A stretch of DNA of 64,000 nucleotides from Sordaria brevicollis (GCA_033439795.1 JAUTDP010000009.1:496001-560000); one strand, 5' to 3'. Numbered from the stretch's first letter, positions 1-14,915 are shown. A program made the numbers and translations. Notes: a model not told the origin generated them from the sequence alone.

Positions 1-3000
1 ATTTGGAGATAGGCTTTTCTTCGTTTATAGCGATTAAAAAACGATTTTTTATATACATAAAATTATATCCGTTTAATTAAATACTTAGCAATTTTATAAT
101 CGTAAATAGTAAATAATTCCCGTCCTTATTTTTGTTTATATTAAAATAAATTTTATTAATTTTATTTTTCGGTATTTTTAGTTATTAATCGAATAAAATA
201 CGTACGGATTTAATAAATTTAAAAAAATTAAAGAAATTAAAATTGAATTTTATTATAAAATATAATTCCTTTATAATATATTTTATTTTAAAATTATAGC
301 CTTTTTTATATATAATTTTATCGATATTTATTATTTTTAATTTATTAACGTTAATAATAAAAGTATTAAAATTATATTTGAAGTTATTATTTATATCGAA
401 GGTCCTTCTTATATTATAAATTAGATCGTTTAAATTTATAATAAAATATTTATATTACCGATTTAAATTAAAAAATACCCCGATTACGATAAATTTATGA
501 TCAATATCCGCTTTTATGATATATATTAATATTTATATATTGTACGAATTTTAATTATTTTTATTCGCGTAATTTAATTTAGCGATTATAATATATTCCG
601 TTAAATAATTAATTATTTCCCCTTTTTCTTTTATAAAGGGAAGTTTATTAATTATAGATTTGAAATATTATACTTTTCGTAATTCCTACGATTAGAAATT
701 ATTAATTAAAAACTTTTTATTAATATTTTGAAGTCGGGTTTCGTTCGGTATACTATAGCCGGTAATAATTAGAAAGAGATTAATTTAATTATAAAATACG
801 TTAACCGTTCGTTTGCTATTAATATTAAATATAATAAAAATTCTATTTATAATTATAAATCGACGTTTACGGAAATATTTACTATTGGTTTATTAATTAT
901 AACTATATATAAAATTCTAGAATTAGAATTTAAGAAATTTAATAGAAGAAAATATATTATACCGTTTATTAATATAAATATTATTAATTATATATATATA
1001 ATTTATAAGAATAATTTCACTATTCGTCGAAATAGTAAATTAAATTCCGTCGATTTTAATACGTTCGACTTCTAATATAACGGTGTATTTAAATTATTAT
1101 TTAATATATTAGAATAATTTAACGATAAGGAGGTCCGACCCGAACGTAGCGAGGACTATAAATATTTTAAATTTTCTGATAACGAAGACGAAAATAATAT
1201 AATTATATATAATTAAAATAAAAATTCGGGGGATAAGAATAATATATAAAATTTAAATAGTAATAATTTTAATTCTAATTCGAATTAATATACTTTCGCC
1301 CCCTTACTTATATAACTATTAATATTAAAGGTATTTATCCCTATTTGATAATATCGATTATATAAATACTTATATATATATATATTATTAATTCCCGTTA
1401 TATTTTATATATTCCTACTATATTTAATTCCTACGAGAATTATTAGCTTTATAATCCTAAGATTTGAAATTTCGTATTATAGCGTATAATATAAATATTA
1501 GAATTTATTCCTATAAAAATTATTTTTGAATCCGGCCGGCAATAGGAATTTTATACTATTAAAGTTCGGATTATTATAGTTATAAGTAGGTTTATTAAAT
1601 TTGAAAAATGAATTTTGGAAATCGAATACGGATTATTACGCTAAAAAAAATAGAATAACGCTACTTAAAAATAGTAATTTAATTAATTAAAAGCCTACGT
1701 TAATTGTATTATAGCGTTAAATTTAATTAATTTAATTATTTAATAGCTATTATTATTTAATTACTATAGCCGTTTTAAAAATAGATCCTTTAGCCGCGTA
1801 ATGAGGGTACCTCCTTCTTTAATTTTTAAACCCTTTTTTACTTTCCTCCTTCCTCCTTTTTATAATTTACCCTTTTATAATATATTTTTCCTATTACCGT
1901 AGTAAATTTCGTAATTTTTATAAAAATAAACGATTAATACCCTTTATAATTATATTAATAAAATAGTAAAAATTTAAAACCTATAAAAAGAAAATTAACG
2001 AAAAATACTTATTCTTTAAAGACTTTATAAAGGTTAACGACTTTTAATTATTATATTATACGCCCGTATTACGTATTTAAAATTTTAATTTATATTCGAA
2101 TAAATTAAATAAATATATAAATACGACGATCGTTAAAACCGGCTACCCGGTAAATGCGGGGTACTATAACCTTAATAAAATCGCCGCTATAGTTTTATAA
2201 TTCCCTAAATACAATAGTATAGCCGATTTTAAATATATTCTTACCGAATTATAATTAATTAATAAAAATTCGGAAGGCTTTAAAAAATTTAATAGGAGCC
2301 GGGTCCCCGGTTAAACGCTTACGTATAATTTTATATCGATATAAGAATTTAATATAACGTTTTTTATTTATATATTAAAATATGAATCCGTTAAGGATTA
2401 TTATTAATATATCGATTATAATTGTAAGTACTTTATTAATTAATTTTTATATGAATTAAGAATTATTATTTCAAATTTATTTTAATTAGAATTAATTAAT
2501 TAATTCTAATAGGAATAAATTATATTAACCTAAATAATTTATACCTATTTACCTTCTTTATTTTAATAAAAATAAATTATAAATCCTATATAATTTATAA
2601 CCTATATAGTATTTATTATTAATAAAATTTAATAACCGATTAATTCGGACCCTTATTAAATATAAAGAATTAAAACGGTAATTTACCCTTCCTATCTTTT
2701 AGGGTAATATTACATAACGTTCCGAATACGTTTAAAAATTCTACTATTATATATATTATAAAGGTTATTTAAAATTATTTATTCGTTAAATTACTTATTT
2801 ATATAGTAATAATAAGAATTAGAAATACGCCTTAAATTAATCCCAGTGTAAACCCGTAGGCGATTTTATAGAAAGAAATTTTATTCGTAAACCTTTTTTT
2901 AATTTTACAACGATATTCAATACGACCCGAATATTAAAGGGCGGTTAAATTTATATAATATTAAAATAAATTTATAAATATTAATAAATATTTAATTAAC

Positions 3001-6000
3001 AATTAATTCCGGGTTTTATTTTTATTCGATTACTTTAATAGCCGGAAAAAGTGTATTTAAATATTTAATTCTATTAAAGGTTATAAATTAAACGGCGAAA
3101 AATAAATAATATTAATCTTCTTTATAAATATTAATACCTAATTCGTAAAAAATTCTAAAGAAAATAGGGCCGAATATATATAATAAAGCGCTTTTATAAC
3201 GTTTCAATAAATTATTTATATAATCCGTACGGAAATACCTAAATTTAATAATAATAAAGGTATTATAAACCGTTAAATTTAAACGGTATATACCTATAAC
3301 GTTTTAATATTTAATTAGGCTCTATAATTTATTATTTCAATAAACGTTAAAATTAGCGTTAATAAAATTAATTTTGAAAGGGCCGTAAATTTTAATATTA
3401 AATTAGGCGATATTATTAAATAGATAAATATATAATCTTTTCGGCTAATTATATAAATTTATAATAAAAAATAGGAAAAGCCTTTAATTTAAGGACCTTT
3501 TAAATAAACAATCTCTTTTCCTCTTTTTTATAATTTAAATAATATTATTATTTAATATATTATTTAAGCGGAAGATATAATTTAGCGTTTTTTATATATA
3601 ATAACCGGGGATACGCTATTTTAGGACGATACGTACTCTAAATTAAAATTGTAAATAAAAATAGGTATTATAATTAAAACGTTAATTATTCGGAATTATT
3701 TTATAAAAAATATTATAATAAACGGTAAATTAATAATCGAAAGTACGCGGGCCTTCGGGCGAAAAGTTAATAAAGAGAAATTTATATATAGGATTTATCG
3801 CCGCCGTTTAAATTAAAGGAATTTTCGGAGAAATTTAATTAAATTAAATAGGAAATTAATAGGATTAATAATTATATATTACTCTTTTATTAAATTATAA
3901 ATAAATTTTATTTATAATTAATTTCTACGGGAATTAAATTCCTAATTTTTATAAAAATAAATAATACCCGGGTTAATATTTAAATAAACGCTTTTATTAT
4001 TTATAAAATAATATTTACACCCTTTAATAGGGTTATTTTATTTTATAAAGTAAAAACCAGTAAAACCTTAATTTACGGTTTTATTTTATTTATAAAATAT
4101 TAAAAGCTCTTCGATTTAGAGTAAAAAGGTAAGGCTATATAAGTTTACTTTAATATTATAATCCTTTTACCTTTTTTAATCCTTTAAACGTTTAAAGAAT
4201 TATACAATATATTCGGCGACTTTAAAATCTATTATTAGTATACCGAATTTAATAATATTCCGAAAAATAATCTTTATTATAATAAAATTTTAAATTAAGG
4301 CCGGTTCGACGAATTAATAATTAAATATATCGTAAACCGTTATAAAGCGGATATTACCCGAATTATTATTATTCTTATATTTATAATAATTAATTAGTAT
4401 TAAGGTTTTAAAAATATAAAAAAAAATTAAATACCGTAAGGGAACCGGATATTTAATATAGACGGATATATATAAAAGAAGGATACTTTTATAAATTAAC
4501 GTATACGAAATTAAACTTATTAAAATAGAGAAATTAAAATTAAAAGGAGGGCGGAGCGTCGGAATTCGGACTCTAATATTAATTCGCCTAAAATTAATAA
4601 TAACAATTCGAATAAAGAATTAAATTTTAAAAATAAAAATTATAATTTAATATAGGATAATATTATTATAATTAATTCTCTTAAAAAGCATATATAAATT
4701 TACCCCCTTTAATATAATATTATTTTCTCCTATAAAAGTAAATTAAAATATAAATTATTTTAATATAATTTTAAAGAGAAAATATAGGTAATTCCGCTCC
4801 GTTTAAAGATAATTATAATTTTTAACGCTAAATTTTAGGCCGTCGTAATTAATAAAATTTAATTTACCCGGAATATATCTATTAATATATTTAGGACGAT
4901 CTGGCTATTATTAATTTTAATATATTTAATATATTCGGCTACATTAACGTTAAATAAATTAACGGATATATAAATATTTACTATATTCGTATAATAGATT
5001 AAGTTTAATAAGCTTTTTAAATTATTTATATTTATTATTAGCGACGAAACGGCTACCGTTTTCGATTTAGCTTAGGACGAATCCTTTATTCCTTTTTTCG
5101 AGCCTAATAATTTTAATAACGTTATTAATAAAAGGGCGTCGGCTATAGAAATTAGTGAATTAAAGGAGATTTATTACAATTAGGAATATTAATAGTAATT
5201 CCTCTATCTTAATATTTAGAAGGCGATTATTAATTTAGGAAAAACAATTAACGATTTTATAATATTAATTATTAAAGAGATATTAATATTTATAATTAAT
5301 AAGGGAATAATAACCTTATTAATATTATTTAACAGTATAATAATATATCCTTCGTTTAATATCCTATTAATACGGATTAATATTATTTATTTAAATTATA
5401 ATATTTATATAAAGGTTATTACGGAATATATTAATAGCTTTTTATAATATATTATCAGCGCGCTTATAATCGATACCGAAGACGGCGAATTTATTTCTAA
5501 TAAAAATAATAAAATAATAAATTTAAATAGAATATTAATCTATTTATTTTAATTCTTCACTTAATATATATATAATTACTCTATATTATTATAGGATTTA
5601 AACGTTTAATTTAATAATAATATTATTAAAAATACCCTATTCGATATTATATAATTAATTAATAAAAGTAAAAAAGAGATCTTTAAATTAGTTAAATATA
5701 CGGAATTAATTAATATTAAATTAGGTACTAACGTTATAAATCGATTCGTTAAATTCGATTTCGATAGCGGCTTATTATATATATTCGTATATTTAATATA
5801 AAATAGAAATATATTACCGCCCTCTAATAAATTTAATATATTTTATTAGGTTTTCGGGTAATTGCCCCTATTTATTTAAATTATCGAAAAATATATAGAA
5901 GTTATAATAGCCTATAAATACATCTTTATAATCATTAATTCTTTATAATTATAAATATAAATTTATACCCCTTTATATTTATTTTAATTAAAATAAAGAA

Positions 6001-7826
6001 TAATTTACTCTTATAGGAGTAAATAAGCGTACTTTATTAATAATAAATAAAATAATTTATTCTATTCTATAGAAGGTTAGATTTAAAATCTAAATGATTT
6101 TTTTTTATTAATTATAAATTAAACGTTTAAAAATCGTCCGGAATTAAAATAACCCTTTTAAGTATATTAACGTTTTAATTTTGAATTCCGCGGTTTACGC
6201 CGCCGGTTTAAACCTCTACTATTAATACTATATTAGAATTGGTTTCGGATTAATTTAGAATATAAATACTATTTTACAATATTTAAATCGTTTATATCGA
6301 ATTAAATAATAATAACCGGTGGAGTAATTCCTTCCGATCATATATAGAATTATTTATAATTAAATAAAAGAGTGAATCCTTTATAAGGTAAATTTCTACT
6401 AATTTATTTAGGAGAATAATACGTTAATATTTTTATTTAATAAATTTACGAATTCATACCTAACCTCCGATTAAATTTATTAAGTATTCCTAACGCCGTT
6501 AATCTATATTTTAAAACGCTATATAAATACGAAATTGCGAAGTATTTAATATCGTATATTTTTAATAAGTATATTTAAATTGCCGAACCTTTATAAAGTA
6601 TTTTCGTATATTATAACGAAAAAGCGATAATTATTAGCGAAATATATCCGTATTTTTTATTTATTATTATAAAAGTTATAAAAGCCGGATATAAAATCGA
6701 TTAAGACGTTTTCAATTGCTTTATTCCTTTTATCGGTATATATTATATTAATTCCGAAAATTCATTTAATACAGTATAAAAGATTTTTAAAACGTTTAAA
6801 CGAATAAAAAAGGACGTTATTATATATTTTATTAAGCGGTATATTAAGCCCGCTATAAAAGATATAAAATTTAAAATTAAATAGCGGATTATAATAGCGT
6901 ACGCTTTAATAAAAAATAATTAAACGTTTAAAATAAAAATTGAAAATAAAGAGGTTAAAATATTAAATATTAAAGAAATTAATAAAAGGATTAAAGGAAA
7001 AAATAGTAAGGGTATTAACCCTTCAATAATAAATTTTATTTATTTCTATAATATTATACCCGCCCTTAAAAATAAGGAATTTATTAATCCGAATAATAAT
7101 TTTATTACGTTAGAACGATCTTTACCGGGCCTTAATTCTAATAATAAAAATAATTATATAAATTTTAATTCGGCGGTTTAACGGGGCTATAAACGTCTTA
7201 AATCCTAATTTTTAATTACCGCCCAGGTATTATATATATATAATGAAAAATAAATAAAGGGTCCCAAAATTATTCCTATTAGAAATAATTTTTAAGTATT
7301 TAACCTAATCGATAACGGATTTATTTTAATTTTTATAAGAGTAAACGCCGAGGGATCTAGAAATTAAATTAATAATAAAATATTTAGTTTAATCGATACC
7401 GGATTTATTTTAATTCCTATAGGAATAAATGCCGAAGGATTTGGAAATTAAATTAATAATAGGATATTTAGCCTAATCGATAAAGGATTTATTTTAATTC
7501 CTAGAAGAATAAACGTTAAAGGATTTAGAAATTAATTTAGCGTTTTTAAAATCGAGGACGTCTTTAACGAATATTTAGCTCGTATAAAGAAAATTATAAA
7601 TATAATCGTTAAAAACCCTTTATTTAATAAATTTAATGACCGGGTTTTTAATAATTCGAAGGGCATTTTAAATAAGGTTATAATTTGGGCTTAGAAGTAC
7701 GCTAAGGTTTTTAAATTACGGGCTTGGATATTTTATTTCATAATTATAATTACGCGCAATATTTAAAACGATTTTGATATAAATATATTCTTTAGCAAAT
7801 TTAAATAATTTATAAGAGATTATAAT
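1..7826. other. Unassigned RIP-eroded DNA left of element A
   Basis: I could not assign this segment to a transposon family. It keeps coding-like stretches on the + strand if TAA and TAG are read as former CAA and CAG, notably about 5,000-5,870 and 6,600-7,230. No motif is clear enough to name a protein. I saw no paired LTRs and no terminal inverted repeats. An 84-bp tandem repeat lies near its right end. It is probably an older repeat that served as the landing site for element A, but that is inference. Confidence 0.5.
7303..7550 (+). repeat. 84-bp tandem repeat, about three copies
   Basis: The marker AATCGATA recurs at 7,307, 7,391 and 7,475 (the last as AATCGATA again), a constant spacing of 84 bp. 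The text between markers is closely similar apart from transitions. 84 bp is 28 codons, and one + frame reads through the units with only RIP-type stops, giving a repeated 28-residue unit that contains Gly-Phe-Ile-Leu-Ile-Pro. It may be the repeat region of a former protein, but the protein is unknown. Confidence 0.8.
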
Positions 7827-8079
7827 TGTCACGGCGCTAGCGGACAGGGTCCCTATCTGGCGGACCGGTTGTCGCTCGGGCGGTTACCTAATAAAGGTTA
7901 ACCGCACTAGCGCACGTAACTGCGTGCCGCCTTCGTAAATCGCCCGCGCCCAGGCATAAAACCTTGGCGCGGGGCGCACCCTTTACTCGTTTCTTCTTTT
8001 TTTCTTCATTTTGTAATTTTACAATAGACTTAGATTTAACGTATTAAATTTATTTCTCGTAATTACATCGCTCGTAATA
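7827..8079 (+). repeat. 5' LTR of element A
   Basis: It is 253 bp, beginning TGTCACGGCG and ending CTCGTAATA, where CTCGTAACA is expected from the 3' copy. The first 150 bases are GC-rich and nearly unmutated, in contrast to both flanks. A TATA-like GCATAAAACC lies near 7,955. The last 100 bases become AT-rich towards the interior. Comparison with the split 3' LTR over 104 bases shows only C-to-T or G-to-A changes in the 3' copy. Confidence 0.93.
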
Positions 8080-8199
8080 ATTACAAGATCTTTCTTAATA
8101 TATTAGGGAAGTATCTAAATATCTTAAATTTATTTACCGATTGAAATAATCGTAATATATACCCTTATAATTAATTATAATAGTATATACCCCCGACGA

Positions 8200-10550
8200 A
8201 AAAGCTATTATAGTTAAAACCGCTAAGTTATTTATTACTGAAAGCGTTTAAATAAACGAAATTTAAAAGAAGAATATATTTAATAAATTCGCGGTCGAGC
8301 AAATTAAATTCGATATTACGGATATATTTATTACTTTTAATATAATTATTTAATAAAATAATACTTTTAAACGTCGCTTATTTAGCGATATTATAATCGG
8401 TACCCTTAAAGAGAAATAAAATACCTAATTACGTAATATCGATAAATATAATTTAAAGGATTATAATATTCCGAAAGATATAAATAAAATTATTATATTT
8501 TTTAATTAAGAAATTATTAATAAATTCGCCGACGTTCGTTATATATTTAATATAAAAAATTTATTCGATTTTTTATATACGAAAATTAATATAATTATAA
8601 AATATTAAACCTAATATAATAAGGGTTATTTAGCCTTTATTTTTAAAATTTTAACGGCTATAGGTTAAAATTATTAGGAATAGAATAATAATAATATTTT
8701 ATTAATAAATTTAAATACTTTTAAATCTATTATTAAAGATTTTGAAAGTATACGTATTATTTTCGAAAAAATTAAATTACGGGCTATTTTAATTAAAATT
8801 ATTCTTTCTTAATAACGAAGATATTAAATTTTCGCTATTAATTTAAATACTAATTTAAAATAAATATATAAATACGCTATTAATTTATTAAAATATTAAA
8901 AAAGTGCTAAAATAAATAATGAACGTTTTTATAAAGATTTGCGTAAAGAATAAAATAAAAATATATTCTTAATATATTAATTATTAAAGGCCCGCGGAAA
9001 TAAAAATCCTAACTTTAAACCGGACGATTATAAGACTTTATATTATAAAAATACTACATTATATAAAAAAAACCGTAAATTCTAAATTTAATTTACTACA
9101 TTATATTAAATTACCGATTATTTTAATAAAAGAATTTAAAATAATATTCTATTTAATAACGGTTAAAACGACGATTTATTTAACGAGAGAAAAAGTTAAA
9201 ATAATACCCTATTTAATAACGGCTATATTAATAAATAAAATACCCTTTATAAATAAAAAAATAATTCCTTAATTAAGGATTACCCGTCCTACCCCTACTT
9301 CTTTATTAAATAGAACGAAACCCGTTACGATTTAATTAAAAAAGAAAAAAAGCTCGCCAAAATTAAAAATAACCTAATAATTATAAAGGTCTAAACCGAA
9401 GAATTAAAAGGAATAATAGTTACCTAAAACGGTAATATCGTTAATTTATATATTATAATCGCTATTTTAATTAAAGAAAATATCATATTCCGTAAGGAAA
9501 ATATTAATCTTTATAAAAAGAAAATCGCCTTCTCAACCCCTAAAAACCTTAAACGCTACAATTATACTAATTATAATAAAAATAACGATAATAAAGGGTA
9601 TTATAAAGAAATACCTATTACCGACTTCTTTATTACTAATTAAAAACGTTTATTAATTAAAAAAAAGGATCCGCCCTATTTTTATAACGAAACGGATAAA
9701 AATAATATCATTTTTAACGTTTAGTACCGCTATATCTTTAATAAATTTAAATTAAATACCGATTACTTTTCTAATAATAAAGCTAAAAAGATATATATCG
9801 AAAATCGTACTGTTAATAAAATTACTTAGGATTTTAAACCCTACTTCGCTAATAATCTTTATAATATTAAAATTTTTAATAAATTATTTATTTATTTACA
9901 CGTTGAATATTATAATTATAATCGAAAGGAAAAGGCTATTTACGAATTTAACGATTTAAAATTCGAAATAAACGGGGACTTTTAAAAATTTTATAATAAA
10001 TTCGTACGTTTAATAGGAAAATACGGTCGCCCTCCTAATTTATAAAAATAAAAATTCAATTAGAAATTCCCGGGTATTATTTAGAACGCCCTCTTTTAAA
10101 GATATAAATAAGAAAATATTACCTTTAATTAATACGCTTTAATAATTAAAAAAGCGGTCCAAATTAATTAATATATTTTCTATAATAATAAAGCTAAAAA
10201 AGATAATAAGGATAAAAATAAGAATACCTCTTCTTCTATAAATTTATTTAATAAAATTAAAAGTTTTAATAATGTTAATAACAATTCTAATAATATTATT
10301 AATAGTAATATTAATACTAATAGCGGTAATCGAAATAATTCCCGTCGCGCCCCCGATATAATTCGTAAAAAAGCCCGCAAATTATTCGAAGAAAATAAAT
10401 ATTTTATATATAAGGAAATTAAATATCGTTTTTATAATTATTTTAACCGCTATAATAAAAACCTTAACCGTATTAATAAACTTATCGATTACTATAGCTG
10501 TAAAAATAAAAAGGACGATAAACCGGCCGATAATAAGGCGGAAAATTAAT
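8200..10550 (+). pseudogene. Element A gag remnant with CCHC zinc knuckle
   Basis: Frames in this part are coding-like but broken. At 10,400-10,441 one frame shows Tyr at codons 1, 4, 9 and 14, the exact C-x2-C-x4-H-x4-C spacing of a retroviral-type zinc knuckle. All three Cys and the His have become Tyr, as expected when TGT and CAT are turned to TAT by RIP. An Asn/Ser-rich stretch precedes it (10,240-10,340). The protein would have been the nucleic-acid-binding structural protein of the virus-like particle. It is not functional now. Confidence 0.8.
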
Positions 10551-10599
10551 TACTTTAAGAATATTAAATTCCCTCCTAAAGATTGAATTAATAAATACT

Positions 10600-13500
10600 T
10601 ATTTTAAAAAGAATTTAAAAGAAATATTACCGGAAAGTATAAAAGTAAATAAAAGTTTTTTAAAGGATTATTTAGGTAGATTTGCGTTAATTATATCTTA
10701 TATTATAATAAATAATAATAAAAAAACTTTATTTACGAATAATACGTTTATTAATTCGGGAATAAACGGTAATATTTTTATAAATAAAGACTTTATTAAT
10801 AATATAATTAAATAAAAAAAAAAAAAATTATATAATTTTTATCTTTATACTATAAGAGGGTATACCGGGTAATATAACGAAACGATCGATTAATATTTAA
10901 AGGGAATTATTAAAATATAAAGCTAATAATTTAATAAAAAAGTAATAATTATCGTTAATTTAGGGTATAACGTTATCTTAAGTAAATATTAATTAAAAAA
11001 ATATAAAATCTTAATCGATATTATTAATACTAACTTTATCTTCGATAAAATAATTATAATATTATCGGCTTTTAATAAACGTATCCAAAAATTCGAAATA
11101 TTTATTAAAAATATAATACTATCGCCTTTAATAAAATCTAACCGATTAATTAAATTATTCGAAGAATTAAAAAAGCGACCGATTTAACGCGGAGAAAATA
11201 AAAATTTAATAAAAATAAAACGATAATTATTAAATTAATATATTTTAAAATAAAAAGAAGAAAATATAATATTTACGCGATGAAAATATATTAAAATATT
11301 GGAAATTGAACGAAAAAACGACCCCCTCTAAAGCGAAAATGCGTAGGGCTAATACCGATTAAAAAAAAATAGCGTAAAATAATATAAATATTATAACGAT
11401 TTTATAATAATCGGTACCAACGCTTTTTTTATATTTATTAAATAGGAATATATAAAGGTAATTAATCTTTATAAATTCGATTAATTTATTAATAATTATA
11501 AAAAATAAGCCTTCGTTAAAAATAAAGTAAAATTATACGAACGAATTAAGAAAGAAATCCCTAAATACGCTTATAAATATTTAAACGTATTTAATAAAAA
11601 GGAATTTAATACTCTATTAGATTATTATATTAATAATTATAAAATCGATTTAATAAACGGAATAAAGCTTAAAAAATTTAAATATAATCTATTATATAAA
11701 ATATTAATTAATAAATTAAAAGCCTATTAGAAATATATAAATAAAACGTTAATTAAAGGCTTTATCGAGAATAATTCTATACTTTAAATTATTCTTATCT
11801 TTTTCGTACTTAAGGCTAACGGTAAATTAAAGTTCTATATAAATTATTAGAAATTTAACGCTATTATAAGGAAAAATAAGTACCCTCTTCCTTTAATTAA
11901 TGAAATTATTATTAAAATTAATTAAGCGAAGATTTTTTCGAAAATCGATATTAAATAAGCCTTTTATCGAATCCGTATATACCCTAATAATAAAGATTTT
12001 ACGATATTCTGAACGAGATATAATATATATAAATATTAAGTCCTACTTTTTAAATTAATTAACGGATTATCGACGTTTTAGCGGTATATTAATAAAATAT
12101 TAATAAAATATTTTCATAACTTTTATAACGCGTATATCGATAATATCTTTATTTTTTTAAATAATTTAAAAGAATATAAAATTTATATTAAGAAAGTATT
12201 AATTAGGTTAGAAGTAGCGGGATTATAAACGGATTTAAATAAATACGAATTCTATATCGAGAAGATTAAATTCTTAAATTTTATTATTAGGATTAATAAT
12301 ATATTTATTAACCCTTAAAAGATCGCGGTTATAAAGGATTAGTAGGTTTTAATAAATATATAAAGAGTATAATCCTTTTTAGGGTTTTATAATTTCTATT
12401 AGCGCTTCGTTAAAAATTATAGCCGGATTATTAAATTATTAACGGTAATAACGAAAAAAGGAAAGGCCTTTAATTAAAATAAAGATTACCAAATTACTTT
12501 CGAAGAATTTAAAGGATAATTATTATTAATATCTATCCTAACGTATTTTAAATATAAATAACTAATACGGGTAGAAACGGACGCTTTAAATAGAATAATA
12601 GCAGGAATTTTATCCTATTTAATCGATAACGAATAACGTCCAATTACTTTCTATTCCGAAATTATATATAAAATAGAATATAATTATTTAATTTATAATA
12701 AAAAATTGATAATTATCGTTAGAATTTTATAATATTAGCGGATAGAATGTATCGGTTTATACGAACCTTTCTTAATCCTTATAAATAATAAAGCGTTTAA
12801 ATAATTTAGTACTAAAAGATTTCTAAATTTATAATAAGTGAATTAAATAAAATTCTTATCCTAATACGTTTTATAATATTATATTAGTTAAAAAAGGAGA
12901 ATAAGGCTATTAATACTTTATTAAAGAAGGCGGAAGATTTAAAGAGTTAAAAAATTGAATAGGAAATTTAACGTACCCTCTAATTTTTTAGGAATTTAGA
13001 AGACGGTTATATAATATAACCTAATAATATAATTAATAATATTAATACCGTCTACGCGTTTATTTTATCTTTAAAAACCTTTATAGAAATTAATTTAAAA
13101 ATTATAGAGGGCAATTATAAAAAACGCTTAGAATGATACCTTTTAATAAATCGTTTTATATTCGAAAATAAAATTTACCCAAATTTAAAAATTTATTAAA
13201 ATATACTTAAAAGGGGGGAAAACGGGTATTAATTTATTATTAATAAAATTTTTACCCATTTCGATAAATTTATTATACTATTTACTACCCTAAGAGTTTA
13301 AATTATTTATAAATTATATACGAAGATTATTACCGCTTATTTAGGCCGGAATAAAATAAAACGTTTAATTTTTATATAGTATTAATAATTAAGGATAATT
13401 GGTAACGTCGACCGTTTCGTTACTAATTATATAATATATTATACTTCGAAAATTCCCTATAATAAAATACCCGGTAAATTAGAGCCTATTTTAATAGCCT

Positions 13501-14770
13501 AATATATTTAATAGAGCTTAATCGTAGATTTCAAATCGATACTAAAAAATAAGTAGGAATTCGATAATATATTTATAATAATAAACCGATTGAATAATAT
13601 ATTATAAATTATCCCTGACTTTATTATAATAATTACTAAAGACGTAGCCCGTATATATTACGAAAATCTATATTATATTTCTAACCTATTAAGCGAAATT
13701 ATTTCGGATAAGGGTCCTTAATTTATTTTAAATTTTATAAATAAATTGGCGAAGATTTTTAATATCTAGTAAAAGTTAATTTCCTTAAATTATAATTAAA
13801 CCGCTAAATAGGTAGAAATTATAAACGAATATTTCGATTAATATTTTCATCCTTTTATTAACTACTTCTAAAATAATTAATCGGAAGCGATTTCAATAAT
13901 AAACGCCGTTTAAATAAGGATACTATATAATAATTTAGGAGGAATATAATTATATAAAATATTAAAAAAGTTCCCTATACTTAGTACTTTAAATTAAAAA
14001 GTATATATAAATTTTAATAGCGTTCGGTTAATAATTAAGGAAAAATTTAATTGTAAAAATGTATAAGGAATAATAAAACGGATTCGAAGTTTTATAAAAA
14101 AAGTTAAGGAATATATTATTAAAACCTAAGAACGAATAATTAAATAAACGGATAAATATTAACGCGTCCCGAATTTCGATCCCGGAAATAAAATATTTAT
14201 TATTAAGCGGAATAAATTTACCGATTAGTTAAATTATAAATTCGATTTTCCTTTAATTAATTAATACTTTAAAATTAAAAAAAAAATATAATTATTTATT
14301 TAAATTAAAAATTTTAGAAGGGTAGAAGGGAATAGACGTTTTCTATATAAATTAGTTAAGGAAATATTTTTATAATTTATTACCCGGCCAAAAATTAGAA
14401 AAATTAGTAGGAAAATATATTAATAATAATATTAAATAGGAAGTAGAAAAAATCCCAATTTTTCGGGTATATTTTAATAAATTCTAATACCGAATAAATT
14501 AAAAAGGATATAACCCAGACCTAAAATTTTATAACGTTAAGAATTTTAAAAATTTATTTAAATTATTATAAATTTATTACGAAATATACCTAAAATATTT
14601 AGGCCCGCCGCTATATTTAGAAGAATAATTATAAAAGGCGGAAATAAAGGAATTCGATAAAAATTACCCGGATAATAACGTTCCTTTAAAGAAGGGTACA
14701 AAGAAGTTGAAGAAGATAGTAAACGCTAAGAAATAAAGGATCTATTTTATATATAATAATAATTCTAATA
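10600..14770 (+). pseudogene. Element A pol remnant (protease, RT, RNase H, integrase, chromodomain-like)
   Basis: Reading TAA/TAG as former CAA/CAG, the + strand shows an Asn-Ser-Gly protease site at 10,753-10,761 (Asp-Ser-Gly in live elements). A Ty3/gypsy reverse transcriptase runs about 11,640-12,400, with Tyr-Pro-Leu-Pro-Leu-Ile and the catalytic box Tyr-Ile-Asp-Asn at 12,133-12,144 (second Asp lost). An RNase H region with Thr-Asp-Ala lies near 12,577. Integrase runs about 13,300-14,000 with the Ser-Asp-Lys-Gly-Pro-Gln-Phe block at 13,704-13,724, its Gln codon now TAA. A C-terminal chromodomain-like part lies at about 14,450-14,600. Domain order and motifs match chromovirus pol. Loss of catalytic residues and many stops make it dead. 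Confidence 0.88.
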
Positions 14771-14811
14771 TTTCGAAAATTCGGGGCGAATTTTTTTTAA
14801 AAGGGGGGTAA

Positions 14812-14915
14812 TATTACAACGCTAACGGATAGGGTCCTTATTTAGCGGACCGGTTATCGCTCGGGCAATTACCTAATAAAGGTTAACTGTACTAGCGTAC
14901 GTAATTACGTACCGC
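14812..14915 (+). repeat. Left part of element A 3' LTR
   Basis: These 104 bases align without gaps to the first 104 bases of the 5' LTR. I count 18 differences, all C-to-T or G-to-A in this copy. The last five bases (ACCGC, 14,911-14,915) are one copy of the element B target duplication. The alignment resumes at 22,732 after element B. Confidence 0.92.

Noticed and set aside
10180..10380. 66-codon hydrophobic open frame on the - strand
   Set aside because: It is the antisense shadow of the Asn/Ser/Lys-rich gag remnant of element A; its Leu/Ile richness comes from base composition.
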